Source: an uncultured Phycisphaerae bacterium
GTDB lineage: Bacteria; Planctomycetota; Phycisphaerae; Sedimentisphaerales; Anaerohalosphaeraceae
Direction of reading: 5' to 3'
Length of the DNA: 64,000 nucleotides
Assembly: GCA_937949545.1 (NCBI GenBank)
Contig: CALEDR010000003.1
Location: 62,001-126,000, forward strand
Positions within the stretch are counted from its first letter, which is position 1. Each line of letters begins with the position of its first letter. Under the pieces are notes generated by a model. It ran no database searches. It saw only the letters and a list, made by a program, of their open reading frames with translations, and was not told the DNA's origin. Of this stretch, positions 24,865 through 34,163 are shown piece by piece. The translations under genes and the position numbers were made by a program.

Positions 24865-26976
24865 ATGACGGGTTTGGAGCGTTTTTTTGAGCCCCGTTCT
24901 ATAGCGATTGTGGGGGCATCGAGGGAACCGGGCAAGGTGGGCTATGAACTATTTGCCGCAATGCAGAAAGCGGGATATCCCGGGGCTCTTTATCCGGTCA
25001 ATCCCCACGCTTCGGAAATCGGGGGGCTGCCGTGTTATCCGAATCTGAAGGCTATCGGTTCCGTTCCGGATTTGGTGGTGGTGGCGGTGGCGGCCAAACT
25101 GGTTCCGCAGGTGATCAAGGAGTGTGCGGAAATCGGGATTCAGGCGGTTATCATTATTTCGTCCGGCTTTAAGGAAACCGGGCCGGAGGGGGGCCGTCTG
25201 GAGCAGGAGATTCTTCAAACGGCGCGGGCCGCCGGCATCCGCATCATTGGGCCCAACTGCATCGGGATTATGGTGCCGTCCAGGAAAATCAATGCCAGTT
25301 TCGGCGGGGAGCTTCCGGAGCCGGGCAATGTGGCTTATTTTTCCCAGTCCGGTTCGCTGATGGCCGCGTTTGTGGATATGGCTCGAAACTGGGGGATGGG
25401 CTTCAGCAAGCTGGTGAGCATCGGCAACAAGGCGGATGTGGATGAATTGACGCTGATTCGGGCGCTGGGGGATGACCCGGAGACGGCGGTGATTGCCGGC
25501 TATCTGGAAACAATTTCAGACGGGGATGCGTTCATCAAACAGGCCGAGCGAATCAGCCGGCGCAAGCCGATTCTGCTTTTGAAAGCCGGCTTTACGAAGG
25601 CCGGGGCTCGGGCGGCTTCGTCGCATACGGGACGTCTGGCGGAGGCGGAAACGGCTTATGAATGTGTGTTTGAACGGGCGGGGGTGATTCGGTGTGAATC
25701 CGTCAAACATCAGTTTTATTATGCTCAGGCGTTTGCTTATGAACCCTGTCCGGCCGGACCGCGGGTGGCGGTGATAGCCAATGCGGGGGGAGCGGGGATT
25801 ATGGCCACGGATGCCATAGAGCGGGAGAAACTGGAGCTGGCTTCTTTTACGGAGCAGACGCTTCGAACTCTTCAGCAGTCCCAGCAGATGGCCCGGGCGG
25901 CTAACCTCCGCAATCCGATTGACCTGTTGGGTGATGCGCTGGAGGACCGGTACGAGTTTGCCTTGCGGACGGTGCTGGATGACCCAAATGTGGACAGTGT
26001 GCTGGTGCTGCTCAGTCCGCATGCGATGACGGCCTGTGTGGCGACGGCGGAGGCGATTGTCCGTGTGGCCAGAGAGAAGCCGGACAAACCGGTGCTGGCC
26101 TGTTTTTTAGGGGCCAGCCGGGTTGCCGAAGCGCTGAAGGTTCTTCGGGACGGGCATATTCCCCAGTACGACTGTCCGGAGAGCGCTGTCCGCACACTGA
26201 AGGTGATGACGCAGTATCATGCGTGGCGGAATCGGCCGAAACGGGTGGTGAAACTGTTTAATGTGAACCGCCGGAAGGTAGAACGGATTATTGAGCGGCA
26301 TCTGCGAATCGGGCAGATGGAAGTCGGGGAGATGGAAACCAAAGAGGTGCTGGAGGCATACGGGTTTGTCACGCCGGCCGGCGGGATAGCGACGACTCCG
26401 GAACAAGCCGTCAGTATTGCCAAGCAAATCGGTTTTCCGGTGGTGCTGAAGGTCTGGTCTCCGGATATTATTCACAAAACAGAAGTGGGGGGGGTCAAAG
26501 TCAACATCACCAGTGAGCAGGAGGTGATGGATGTATTTGATTTAATGATGTACCGCATTCCGAAAAAAGCGCCGCATGCTCACATTCTGGGCATCAGTGT
26601 GGAACAGATGTGCAACACCGGCAAAGAGGTGATTTTGGGAATGACTCGCGATCCGCGTTTTGGGCCGCTGATGATGTTCGGAATGGGCGGAAAGCTGGTG
26701 GAAGTGCTGGAGGATGTGGCGTTTTATCCGGCTCCGCTTACAGCCGAAGAAGCTAAAGAAATGCTAGTCCGTACCAAAACGTATGATATTTTAAGGGGAA
26801 CTCGGGGTGAAGAGGGGGTAGATCTGGATGCCATTGCGGAGGCCCTGCAGCGTTTGAGCCAGCTGGTGACGGAGTTTCCCCAAATCAAGGAAATGGACAT
26901 CAACCCGTTTGTGGTCGGCAAAGAGGGGGTCACGCCGATTGCGGTGGATGCAATGATGACCCTCGAAAAACGCTGA
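24865..26976 (+). CDS. ADP-forming acyl-CoA synthetase (acetate-CoA ligase), fused alpha and beta subunits
   Basis: This 703-residue enzyme converts an acyl-CoA, ADP and phosphate to the acid, CoA and ATP. The order is a CoA-binding domain (IAIVGASREPGKVGYELF, about residues 13-30), a succinyl-CoA ligase-like domain with the phosphohistidine in SSHTGRLAE (H254), and an ATP-grasp domain at the C-terminal end (GFPVVLKVWSPDIIHKTEVGGV). Unlike protein acetyltransferase Pat, it has no GNAT domain at either end. It is followed 32 bases later by the CoA-transferase/GNAT fusion, which suggests a shared acyl-CoA pathway, plausibly substrate-level phosphorylation in fermentation. Substrate preference cannot be read from the sequence. 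Confidence 0.9.
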   Translation: MTGLERFFEPRSIAIVGASREPGKVGYELFAAMQKAGYPGALYPVNPHASEIGGLPCYPNLKAIGSVPDLVVVAVAAKLVPQVIKECAEIGIQAVIIISSGFKETGPEGGRLEQEILQTARAAGIRIIGPNCIGIMVPSRKINASFGGELPEPGNVAYFSQSGSLMAAFVDMARNWGMGFSKLVSIGNKADVDELTLIRALGDDPETAVIAGYLETISDGDAFIKQAERISRRKPILLLKAGFTKAGARAASSHTGRLAEAETAYECVFERAGVIRCESVKHQFYYAQAFAYEPCPAGPRVAVIANAGGAGIMATDAIEREKLELASFTEQTLRTLQQSQQMARAANLRNPIDLLGDALEDRYEFALRTVLDDPNVDSVLVLLSPHAMTACVATAEAIVRVAREKPDKPVLACFLGASRVAEALKVLRDGHIPQYDCPESAVRTLKVMTQYHAWRNRPKRVVKLFNVNRRKVERIIERHLRIGQMEVGEMETKEVLEAYGFVTPAGGIATTPEQAVSIAKQIGFPVVLKVWSPDIIHKTEVGGVKVNITSEQEVMDVFDLMMYRIPKKAPHAHILGISVEQMCNTGKEVILGMTRDPRFGPLMMFGMGGKLVEVLEDVAFYPAPLTAEEAKEMLVRTKTYDILRGTRGEEGVDLDAIAEALQRLSQLVTEFPQIKEMDINPFVVGKEGVTPIAVDAMMTLEKR

Positions 26977-27008
26977 AATCTGCCTGAGTTTTTGGAGGTC
27001 TTCCGATT

Positions 27009-28871
27009 ATGTCGTTCTTTGACTGGAAGCAGAAATACGCGAATCGGGTATGCACGGCCCGCGAGGCGATGAAGCTGATTAAGCCGGGAGACCGAATTTT
27101 TATCGGGACCGGCTGCGGGCAGCCGCAACACCTTGTGCAGGCCCTGGTGGAATACGGCGACCATATTTACGATGCCCACATTATTCACCTGCTGACGATG
27201 GGGGCGGCGCCCTATGTGGAGCCGAAATTCCGCGAGAAGTTCAAGATGAACTCCTTTTTTATTGCCGAAAATGTGCGCGGGGCGATGGAGGAAGGGGTGG
27301 GAGACTACACGCCGATATTTCTTTCAGATATTCCCCGCCAGTTTGAAAGCGGCGGGATTCCGCTGGATGCGGCGCTGATTTCCGTGACGGAGCCGGATGT
27401 CAACGGGCTGTGCAGTCTGGGGGTGTCGGTGGATATTGTCAAGTCGGCGGCGGCCAATGCTAAATATGTGATTGCCCAGGTCAATCGGTATATGCCTCGC
27501 ACGCTGGGCAACAGTTTCATCCATGTTCATTCGATTGATGCGATGGTGCCTTACGATGAGCCGATTATCACGGTGGAGCCGCCGACGAGCAATGAGGTGC
27601 TGCGGAAAATCGGGCAGAATCTGAGCCGGCTGATCGAGGACGGCAGCACCATTGAGTGCGGGATTGGACGGATTCCGCAGGCGATGGCCGAGTTTCTTCA
27701 CGACAAAAAGGAGCTGGGCGTTCATACGGAGATGTTCGGGGACTGGATTATTGAACTGATTGAGTGCGGAGCGGTGACCTGTTCCAAGAAGACCATTAAC
27801 AACGGGCGAGTGGTGGCCAGTTTTTGTATGGGGTCTCAGCGGCTTTATGACTATATTGACAACAATCCGTTTTTTGAATTTCATCCGACGGAGTACGTCA
27901 ATGACCCGTTTGTGATCGCGCAGCACGACAAGATGGTCGGGATTAATGTGGGGCTGGAGATTGATTTGACCGGACAGGTATGTGCGGACTCGCTGGGATA
28001 CCGGTTTTACAGCGGCATCGGCGGTCAGGTGGATTTTATTCGGGGATGCGCCCGCAGCCGGGGCGGCAAGCCGATTATCGCAATGCCCTCCACCGCCAAA
28101 GACGATACGGTTTCCCGCATCGTGCCGGCGCTGACGGAGGGGGCAGGAGTCGTAACTACGCGGGGCGATGTGCATTATGTGGTGACCGAATACGGAATCG
28201 CCTACCTGCACGGCAAAAGCATCCGGGAGCGGGCGCTGGCTTTGATTAATATCGCCCATCCGAAATTCCGCAAGGAGCTGATTCATGCGGCCAAGGCCCG
28301 CAAGTATATTTCGCCGGACCAGATTGAGATTGAATGGGACAAGGTTCGGTATCCGCAGGAACTGGAAAAGTATGAGACGCTCAAAGACGGAACGGAAATC
28401 TTTCTGCGTCCGGTCAAGCCGACCGATGAGAGTGCTTTGTCAGAGATGCTGTATTCGCTCAGTCCGGATTCTGTGAAGAAGCGGTACTTTACCCATACGA
28501 AAACATTCCCTCATAAGGATGTTCAGAAACTGACCAATGTGGATTATGAGCAGAATCTGGCGATTGTAGGGGTGGTGCCGGGGCCGGAGGGGCAGGAGGA
28601 GATTGTGGCGATAGCCCAGTATTTTCTGGACCCCAAGACAATGACGGCGGAAGTAGCTTTCATTGTTCAGGATGAATGGCAGGACAAGGGGATGGGCTTT
28701 CTGCTTCTGGAATATCTGGTTCAAATCGCCCGCAAGCGCGGCGTCAAGAGTTTTTATGCAACCGTGCTGCCGATGAACAAGGCGATGCTGACGATATTTT
28801 ACAATTCCGGTTATAAGATCCATACAAAGTTTGACGGAGAGGCCTACAGCATCACCTTTGATATTCAGTGA
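27009..28871 (+). CDS. Acetyl-CoA hydrolase/CoA-transferase fused to a C-terminal GNAT domain
   Basis: This is a 620-residue fusion. Residues 1-440 form a class I CoA transferase of the 4-hydroxybutyrate/acetyl-CoA hydrolase type: PGDRIFIGTGCGQPQHLV, ECGIGRIPQAMAEFL, GGQVDFIRGCARSRGGKPI, VVTEYGIAYLHGKS. Residues 455-620 are a GNAT acetyltransferase domain: TEIFLRPVKPTDESALSEM and the acetyl-CoA-binding region EWQDKGMGFLLLEYL. The GNAT half resembles the acetyltransferase half of Pat, which normally is joined to an ADP-forming synthetase such as the preceding gene. The same functions are thus split differently here. The arrangement is known in databases but its regulation is not established. 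Confidence 0.88.
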   Translation: MSFFDWKQKYANRVCTAREAMKLIKPGDRIFIGTGCGQPQHLVQALVEYGDHIYDAHIIHLLTMGAAPYVEPKFREKFKMNSFFIAENVRGAMEEGVGDYTPIFLSDIPRQFESGGIPLDAALISVTEPDVNGLCSLGVSVDIVKSAAANAKYVIAQVNRYMPRTLGNSFIHVHSIDAMVPYDEPIITVEPPTSNEVLRKIGQNLSRLIEDGSTIECGIGRIPQAMAEFLHDKKELGVHTEMFGDWIIELIECGAVTCSKKTINNGRVVASFCMGSQRLYDYIDNNPFFEFHPTEYVNDPFVIAQHDKMVGINVGLEIDLTGQVCADSLGYRFYSGIGGQVDFIRGCARSRGGKPIIAMPSTAKDDTVSRIVPALTEGAGVVTTRGDVHYVVTEYGIAYLHGKSIRERALALINIAHPKFRKELIHAAKARKYISPDQIEIEWDKVRYPQELEKYETLKDGTEIFLRPVKPTDESALSEMLYSLSPDSVKKRYFTHTKTFPHKDVQKLTNVDYEQNLAIVGVVPGPEGQEEIVAIAQYFLDPKTMTAEVAFIVQDEWQDKGMGFLLLEYLVQIARKRGVKSFYATVLPMNKAMLTIFYNSGYKIHTKFDGEAYSITFDIQ

Positions 28872-28921
28872 GCGGTCTGTCTGTTGTTCTCGGAAGGATT
28901 GAGAAAGGAGCTGCGGAGATT

Positions 28922-30325
28922 ATGACAGACATCCTGCATGCCTTTTGGGCCTGGCTTCTGACCAATATCGTTGCGATTGCGGGCTTTTTGCTGGGTGTTT
29001 TGCTGGTGGCGTATATTCTTCTGCAGAAGCGGTCTTTTTCCGGAACGATTGCCTGGCTGCTGGCGGTTATTTTGATTCCGTACATTGGTGTTCCGCTTTA
29101 TCTGATATTCGGGGGTCGTAAAATCCTCCGGGAGGCTGGGAAGAAAGATGAGCTTGGGCTGATTCAGCAGAAAGGCGAAGAGCGGGATTTGGGGCCGATT
29201 GAGCGGCTGCTCCGTTCCTATGGGCATCCGCCTGCGGAGGCTGGACACAATCTACTGCTGTGCCGGACGGGGGAAGAGACATATCTGGAATTGATGAAGA
29301 TGCTTCATTCCGCCCAGGAATCCATCTATTTGGCCACCTTCATCTTTCGAAAGGACAAGCGAGGGATAGAAGTGCTGGAGGTGCTTTCCGAAAAGGCCCG
29401 GGCGGGCGTACGAGTGTGTCTGCTTCTGGACGGGGTGGGGTGCCTTCATACGCGGGGACGATTTCTCCGCCCCTTGGTCGAATCCGGCGGTCAGTATGCT
29501 CATTTTATGCCGGTTTTTCATCGCCCGTTCCGCGGACGGGCGAACCTTCGCAATCACCGCAAAATTGTTGTCGTGGACGAAAAGAAGGTTTTGTCGGGGG
29601 GAACGAATATCGGGCGGGAATATATGGGGCCGGTGCCGTATGAGGGGCGGTGGCGGGATTTGGCGTTTACTCTCGAAGGGCCGGCTGTGCGGCATTATAC
29701 GCAGGTTTTCCGGTATGACTGGTATTTTGCCAGCGGTCAGCATCTCCCGGAAATCCGTCCGGAGCGATTGGCCGAGAAGGGAAGCGGCCAGGCGGTTGTG
29801 CAGGTTGTCCCGAGCGGGCCGGATGTACCCAATGATGCGCTGTATGACGCAATTCTGACTGCGGTTTTTGCGGCTCAGGAGCGGTTTTGGGTGGTCACGC
29901 CGTATTTTGTGCCGGACGATTCCCTCACGCAGGCGCTGGTACTGGCCGCACGCCGGGGCATCGATGTGCGGATTATTCTGCCTCGTCGGTCGAATCATCC
30001 TTTGGCGGACTGGGGGCGGGGGATTCCGCTTCGGGAGATTCAGCAGGCGGGGGGAAAGATTCTTTTCTTTACGCCGGGGATGCTGCACGCCAAGGTTGTG
30101 CTGATGGATCGGCAGATGGCCATCCTCGGGTCGGCTAATATTGACTACCGGAGTCTGCTGATTAATTATGAGATTGCGATGTGTGTGTATAGTCCGGCGG
30201 AGATTGAGGCGGTTGAAACCTGGATTCGGATGCTGTTCGGGGGCTGCCAGAAGGGAATCGCTCAGGCCGGTCTGGGGCGTCATTTGTGCGAAAGCATTGT
30301 CCGCACACTGACCCCGCTGCTGTAG
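28922..30325 (+). CDS. cls: Cardiolipin synthase, phospholipase D family
   Basis: This 467-residue membrane enzyme makes cardiolipin from phosphatidylglycerol. The start is ATG 28922, preceded by GGAG; longer starts only extend into a poor leader. Two N-terminal spans form the usual anchor (NIVAIAGFLLGVLLVAYILL and IAWLLAVILIPYIGVPLYLIF). The two HKD motifs are HRKIVVVDE (H212) and HAKVVLMDR (H389), each followed by GSAN- or GTN-type residues. Terminal location and no adjacent partner gene suggest a monocistronic unit. Confidence 0.93.
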   Translation: MTDILHAFWAWLLTNIVAIAGFLLGVLLVAYILLQKRSFSGTIAWLLAVILIPYIGVPLYLIFGGRKILREAGKKDELGLIQQKGEERDLGPIERLLRSYGHPPAEAGHNLLLCRTGEETYLELMKMLHSAQESIYLATFIFRKDKRGIEVLEVLSEKARAGVRVCLLLDGVGCLHTRGRFLRPLVESGGQYAHFMPVFHRPFRGRANLRNHRKIVVVDEKKVLSGGTNIGREYMGPVPYEGRWRDLAFTLEGPAVRHYTQVFRYDWYFASGQHLPEIRPERLAEKGSGQAVVQVVPSGPDVPNDALYDAILTAVFAAQERFWVVTPYFVPDDSLTQALVLAARRGIDVRIILPRRSNHPLADWGRGIPLREIQQAGGKILFFTPGMLHAKVVLMDRQMAILGSANIDYRSLLINYEIAMCVYSPAEIEAVETWIRMLFGGCQKGIAQAGLGRHLCESIVRTLTPLL

Positions 30326-30328
30326 CGG

Positions 30329-30880
30329 TCAGGGCAGTTCCGGTTTCCACGGGGGCTGCGGCAGGCAGGCGGAGACAAATCGAACCGCCGTCTGCATATC
30401 TTTGGCAAGGTTGTCCATTTCCGTTTCGAGCGGCTGCTGAAGCGAGTCGGCAAGCAGCTGATTTTGGATTGTATAGAGGTCAGTGGTCAGTGCACGCTGG
30501 AGAGGGTTGATTCCCTCCGGAACACTCGGACCGGGAACAGGATTCTTGCGATTCCGCAGCAGCCCAAAGAGGGCGGCTGAAATCAGTACGGCGGCCGCTA
30601 TGCGGGTCAGCGCACGCAGCCGCCGGTGTATTTGCGGCCGGACAAGAACCGTCCCGGATTCGTTGCGGATTCTGGAGAGAATCTTTTCTTCGAGAGCGGA
30701 TACATCCGCATCGGGCCGGTCCGGCATTTCTCGTCGGAGTTTTGCTTCTACCCGAAGCAGACTTTCATAATAAAACCGACAGGACGGGCAGCAGTCAAGA
30801 TGCTTTCTGACCTTCGAGGAAAGGGGGGATTGTCTGTCGACGAAATGGTTTATCTGTTTTTTAATGAAGCTACAATACAT
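30329..30880 (-). CDS. Anti-sigma factor with zinc-binding N-terminus and one membrane span
   Basis: This 183-residue protein begins at ATG 30880, with GGAG six to nine bases upstream; it overlaps the end of the sigma gene by 11 bases. Residues about 20-40 (RKHLDCCPSCRFYYE) hold the H-x3-C-x2-C motif of zinc-containing anti-sigma domains. A membrane span follows (IAAAVLISAALFGLL), then a short outer domain. It should bind the adjacent ECF sigma factor at the inner face of the membrane. Confidence 0.8.
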   Translation of the reverse strand: MYCSFIKKQINHFVDRQSPLSSKVRKHLDCCPSCRFYYESLLRVEAKLRREMPDRPDADVSALEEKILSRIRNESGTVLVRPQIHRRLRALTRIAAAVLISAALFGLLRNRKNPVPGPSVPEGINPLQRALTTDLYTIQNQLLADSLQQPLETEMDNLAKDMQTAVRFVSACLPQPPWKPELP

Positions 30881-31502
30881 AATCGGCTCCTTTTTTGGCA
30901 TACGCAAGGTCTGTGGGATGGAGACAAAGAGAGGCGGAATCTGAGGCAGTTTCTTTTCGCTGAATGATTTCGGCCAGTCGGCGTCTGGCACGGTGCAGCA
31001 TGACGCGGGTACTCAGACGGCTTTTGCGGAGGATTCGAGCGATTTCCTCTGTAGAGAGTTCTTCTTTGTACTTCAGCCACAGGAGGGTGTACTGTTCGGC
31101 GGGCAGTTCCCGGGCCCAGGTCCAGATAGTTTCCAAATCGTGGTTTTGCGGGTTTGAAGAGGCTGCCTCGGCGGATAAGAGTTGTAAGGAGCCGGAGGTC
31201 GGAAGTTTCTTTTTTCGAAGAAACGAGACGGTTTCGTGATAGGCAATGGAAAACAGCCAGGTTTTCAGAGAACTTTGCCCGTCGAAGGAATCCCGTGAGC
31301 GGAAGGCCTTCAGAAAGGTTTCCTGACAGATGTCTTCGGCATCCTCCGGACAGCGGACACGGGTATAAATAAACCGCATCAGGGGGGCGGTGTAATCCCG
31401 GACAATTTGCTCAAAGGCCGAGAAGACCGTTTCTTCGGCTTGGAAACGGTCTTCTCGGCAGGCGTTGTCCTGTGTCGGATTTGTGTCTCGGTGTTTCTGC
31501 AT
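30870..31502 (-). CDS. ECF RNA polymerase sigma factor
   Basis: This 210-residue ECF sigma factor has region 2 (FEQIVRDYTAPLMRFIYTRV, then DAEDICQETFLKAFRSRDSF) and region 4 (LPAEQYTLLWLKYKEELSTEEIARIL). The start at 31502 (MQKHRDTNPT) gives a normal length; the open frame extends upstream but without a better site. It is between a secreted protein gene and its anti-sigma partner, reading in one direction, and the sigma/anti-sigma pair overlap. Confidence 0.87.
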   Translation of the reverse strand: MQKHRDTNPTQDNACREDRFQAEETVFSAFEQIVRDYTAPLMRFIYTRVRCPEDAEDICQETFLKAFRSRDSFDGQSSLKTWLFSIAYHETVSFLRKKKLPTSGSLQLLSAEAASSNPQNHDLETIWTWARELPAEQYTLLWLKYKEELSTEEIARILRKSRLSTRVMLHRARRRLAEIIQRKETASDSASLCLHPTDLAYAKKGADYVL

Positions 31503-31530
31503 TCCGAAGCTCTTTGTCGGACGAACAAAA

Positions 31531-32490
31531 TTACGGATTCGGCTGAGCGGCTCCGCTGCGGGCCTGATGCCATTGCTGCAGGACCTGATAAACAGACTCC
31601 GAGGGCATTTCCATCTGAAGCAGGACGGCATTTTCCTCCCGGATGAGTCGACAGTTGTCGAGCAGGACAGCCAGGGGAGAGGAATTAGAAGTGCCGGCGG
31701 CGGAAGCTGAGGCGGCCTGACTTAAGGCGAGGAATGCCTTCATGCCCAAAACGGCCTGCTCAAGCCGCAGGGCGGTTTGAGGATTGTCTGTCTGAAGAAG
31801 GATTTGAATCTGGAAAGAACCGTTGTTTTCACTGACAGACAGAAAGACGGTTTGGGTGTTGGCCAGCAGGGCCGCCTGGGGCTGACCGGCGGTGAGTTCT
31901 TTGACTCCGCAGGCGGCTCCGAGGAGAATCGGGGTCGCGGGGGCCCGTCCGTTGCCACTCAACCAAGGTGCATGGGTCAGCGGGGGCCGCTTGCCGTCCA
32001 GAACATCCAGGGCCTGCTGAAGGGCTTGCGGGTTTTGAGAAATCGCAATCAGATTGTCCCGGGCGAAGGTGCCGATTTGGTATTTTCCGTGGTGCTGGGC
32101 AAACCACTCGTGCAGGATGTAATTGCCGTAGGTGCTTTTCTGGTACTGGGGATTGAGCATCAGCAGGGCGAGCAGTTTCTGCTGACTGAAGCGGCCTTCC
32201 GCCAGCAGGACGGCGTTTTGCTCCTGATGGTCCGGACCGTATAAGGTAAAATGGTTGAAATCTGTTAACACATTTGATCCGATCAGCTCCTGAAGGGCTT
32301 GAATTTTTTCACCGAATTGGGTTTGAATATCGGTCAGAATCAGTGTCCCCAATTTGGATTGTCGGAATGCCTCCAGGTCCAAGTGCAGGACCCAGCGTGC
32401 ATCGGCATCGATGGAATTCTTGTTTAGCGGGGCGGCCGCGGCACTGAAAACCGATGCACTCAGACACACAAGAAAAGTCCAGCGTTTCAT
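31531..32490 (-). CDS. Secreted protein of unknown function, upstream of an ECF sigma gene
   Basis: This 319-residue protein has a signal peptide ending in FSAAAA (MKRWTFLVCLSASVFSAAAAPL). The mature part is an alpha/beta protein with no motif I recognise; a stretch of DADARWVLHLDLEAFRQSKLGTLI and repeated hydrophobic heptads suggest helices. Downstream are sigma and anti-sigma genes 28 bases away, so it may be the sensed component or a member of the same operon. It may resemble planctomycete proteins with duplicated globular domains. No function is proposed. Confidence 0.7.
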   Translation of the reverse strand: MKRWTFLVCLSASVFSAAAAPLNKNSIDADARWVLHLDLEAFRQSKLGTLILTDIQTQFGEKIQALQELIGSNVLTDFNHFTLYGPDHQEQNAVLLAEGRFSQQKLLALLMLNPQYQKSTYGNYILHEWFAQHHGKYQIGTFARDNLIAISQNPQALQQALDVLDGKRPPLTHAPWLSGNGRAPATPILLGAACGVKELTAGQPQAALLANTQTVFLSVSENNGSFQIQILLQTDNPQTALRLEQAVLGMKAFLALSQAASASAAGTSNSSPLAVLLDNCRLIREENAVLLQMEMPSESVYQVLQQWHQARSGAAQPNP

Positions 32491-32557
32491 AAGCGGTTCC
32501 TTTCAAAGAGTTTGGGTTGTTTGTTTCCCCCAGTAATACGTTCCGGGGCCCCAAACG

Positions 32558-33004
32558 TTACATCTCCGGCGTTTTTTTCGAATCGTTTTCACCGAGAATC
32601 TGGCAAACAATGGTTCGGCTTCTTGGCCGTGTGTCAAAATCAATCAGGACAATCTGCTGCCATGTTCCGAGGGTCAGCCGGCCGTCCGTGAAGGGAACGG
32701 TCAGAGAAGGCCCCAGAAGGGCCGCCCGAACGTGAGAATGACCGTTGTCGTCGTTCCAGGTGTTCTCGTGTGCGTAGATTTCGTTTTTGGGGGCGATTCG
32801 TTCAAAGGCCGCTTTGATATCGGTTTGAACCAGACCCGGTTCATATTCGAGTGTAGTCAGGCCTGCTGTCGAGCCGACGGCAAACAGAACGGCAATGCCG
32901 GACGGGAGTCCGGAGTCTTTTACGGCTTGCTGCACTTGGGTTGTAATATCCAGAATCTGGGTGTTTCCGTTTGTTTTGATGGATAGATGCTTGGTGATTA
33001 CCAT
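32558..33004 (-). CDS. yjbQ: YjbQ-family (UPF0047) protein
   Basis: This 148-residue protein of the YjbQ/UPF0047 family has MVITKHLSIKTNGNTQILDITTQV, VGSTAGLTTLEYEPGLVQTD and ENTWNDDNGHSHVRAALLG followed by LGTWQQIVLIDFD. Family members form a small metal-binding beta barrel; some have thiamine phosphate synthase activity in vitro, and the physiological role is debated. The start at 33004 has a GAGAAG site. It follows queC by seven bases. Confidence 0.88.
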   Translation of the reverse strand: MVITKHLSIKTNGNTQILDITTQVQQAVKDSGLPSGIAVLFAVGSTAGLTTLEYEPGLVQTDIKAAFERIAPKNEIYAHENTWNDDNGHSHVRAALLGPSLTVPFTDGRLTLGTWQQIVLIDFDTRPRSRTIVCQILGENDSKKTPEM

Positions 33005-33011
33005 AATCTTC

Positions 33012-33701
33012 TCACGAAACGTATCGGGTGGGGTCCGGGACTCCTGCTTCCCGAAACCCTTTCTTCCGCAGACGGCAGGAATCGCACAGACCGCATGCCA
33101 GGCCCTGCGGGGAGGGGTCATAACAGCTGTGAGTAATTGAATAGTCCACCCCAAGCTGAAGGCCTGTTTTGATGATTTCGGCTTTGGTCATCTGGATAAT
33201 CGGGGTATGGATTTGAAAGGTTCCTTTGCCATCGACGACGGCAGCGGCGGCAAGGTTGGCTGTTTTTTGGAAGGCCTCGAAAAATTCGGGCCGGCAGTCC
33301 GGATAGCCGCTGTAATCGACGGCATTGGCGCCAATGAAGATATGGAATGCCTTGAGTACTTCGGCCCAGGCAAGGGCGTACGAGAGAAAAATCAGATTTC
33401 GGACCGGGACATACGTGATGGGGATTAAGGATGGGTCTGGTCCTGTTTTGGGGACCTTAATGGCAGGGTCTGTTAAGGCGGAACCGCCGAACGAGGCCAA
33501 ATCAATCGAGAGAATTCGATGTTCGAATGCCCCTAAGGCCCTGGCAATTGCCGCAGCTGCTTGGATTTCGACTGCGTGCCGTTGGCCGTAGCGAAAACTG
33601 AGTGCATAACAGCGGAAACCCTGATGCCGGGCGATGGCCAGAGTGGTGGCGGAGTCCAATCCTCCGCTGAGCAGAACGACGGCTTTTTTTTGCAGGTTCA
33701 T
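33012..33701 (-). CDS. queC: 7-cyano-7-deazaguanine synthase
   Basis: This 229-residue ATP-dependent enzyme forms preQ0 from 7-carboxy-7-deazaguanine in queuosine biosynthesis. The PP-loop is SGGLDS (residues 12-17) and a zinc site ends the protein in [19 protein letters not shown]. It is divergent from queF, which reduces its product, across about 70 bases. queD and queE are not in the window. Confidence 0.95.
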   Translation of the reverse strand: MNLQKKAVVLLSGGLDSATTLAIARHQGFRCYALSFRYGQRHAVEIQAAAAIARALGAFEHRILSIDLASFGGSALTDPAIKVPKTGPDPSLIPITYVPVRNLIFLSYALAWAEVLKAFHIFIGANAVDYSGYPDCRPEFFEAFQKTANLAAAAVVDGKGTFQIHTPIIQMTKAEIIKTGLQLGVDYSITHSCYDPSPQGLACGLCDSCRLRKKGFREAGVPDPTRYVS

Positions 33702-33772
33702 AGTCTTATCTTGAAATCCAGATGGTTTTTGTTAAGATACTCAGTATAACAGATTGTCAGCCGGGAGTCCAA

Positions 33773-34141
33773 ATGAGTGTTGAAAAACCTGCGATTGAGC
33801 TGTTCGATAATCCCTATCCTCGACGCGATTATGTGATTACCATCCGCTGTCCGGAATTTACGAGTGTGTGCCCGAAAACCGGCCAGCCCGATTTTGGTCA
33901 GATTCTGATTGAGTATATTCCCGAACGCAAGTGTATTGAGCTGAAAAGTCTGAAGTATTATCTGCAAAGCTACCGCAACCGGGGGGTTTTTTATGAGCAT
34001 TTGACCAATGAGATTCTGGATGACCTGTGCCGGGCGGCGGCTCCTCGATGGATGCAGATTACTTCCTCTTTTACGCCGCGAGGCGGTATTACAACGGAAG
34101 TTCGGGCAGAGTATCGGAAAGGCAACCGCAAACGAGCTTAG
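33773..34141 (+). CDS. queF: NADPH-dependent 7-cyano-7-deazaguanine reductase
   Basis: This 122-residue enzyme reduces preQ0 to preQ1. The thioimide-forming cysteine is C33 in [12 protein letters not shown], and [23 protein letters not shown] provides the substrate-binding Glu/His residues. It is the short type I form. The start at ATG 33773 ([15 protein letters not shown]) is the conserved one. Divergent from queC. Confidence 0.93.
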   Translation: MSVEKPAIELFDNPYPRRDYVITIRCPEFTSVCPKTGQPDFGQILIEYIPERKCIELKSLKYYLQSYRNRGVFYEHLTNEILDDLCRAAAPRWMQITSSFTPRGGITTEVRAEYRKGNRKRA

Positions 34142-34163
34142 AGAGGGTTCATAAGGGGGTTTT

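Noticed and set aside
33702-33772. PreQ1 riboswitch between queC and queF
   Set aside because: The gap is only about 70 bases and I could not draw the short preQ1 hairpin and A-rich tail on either strand.
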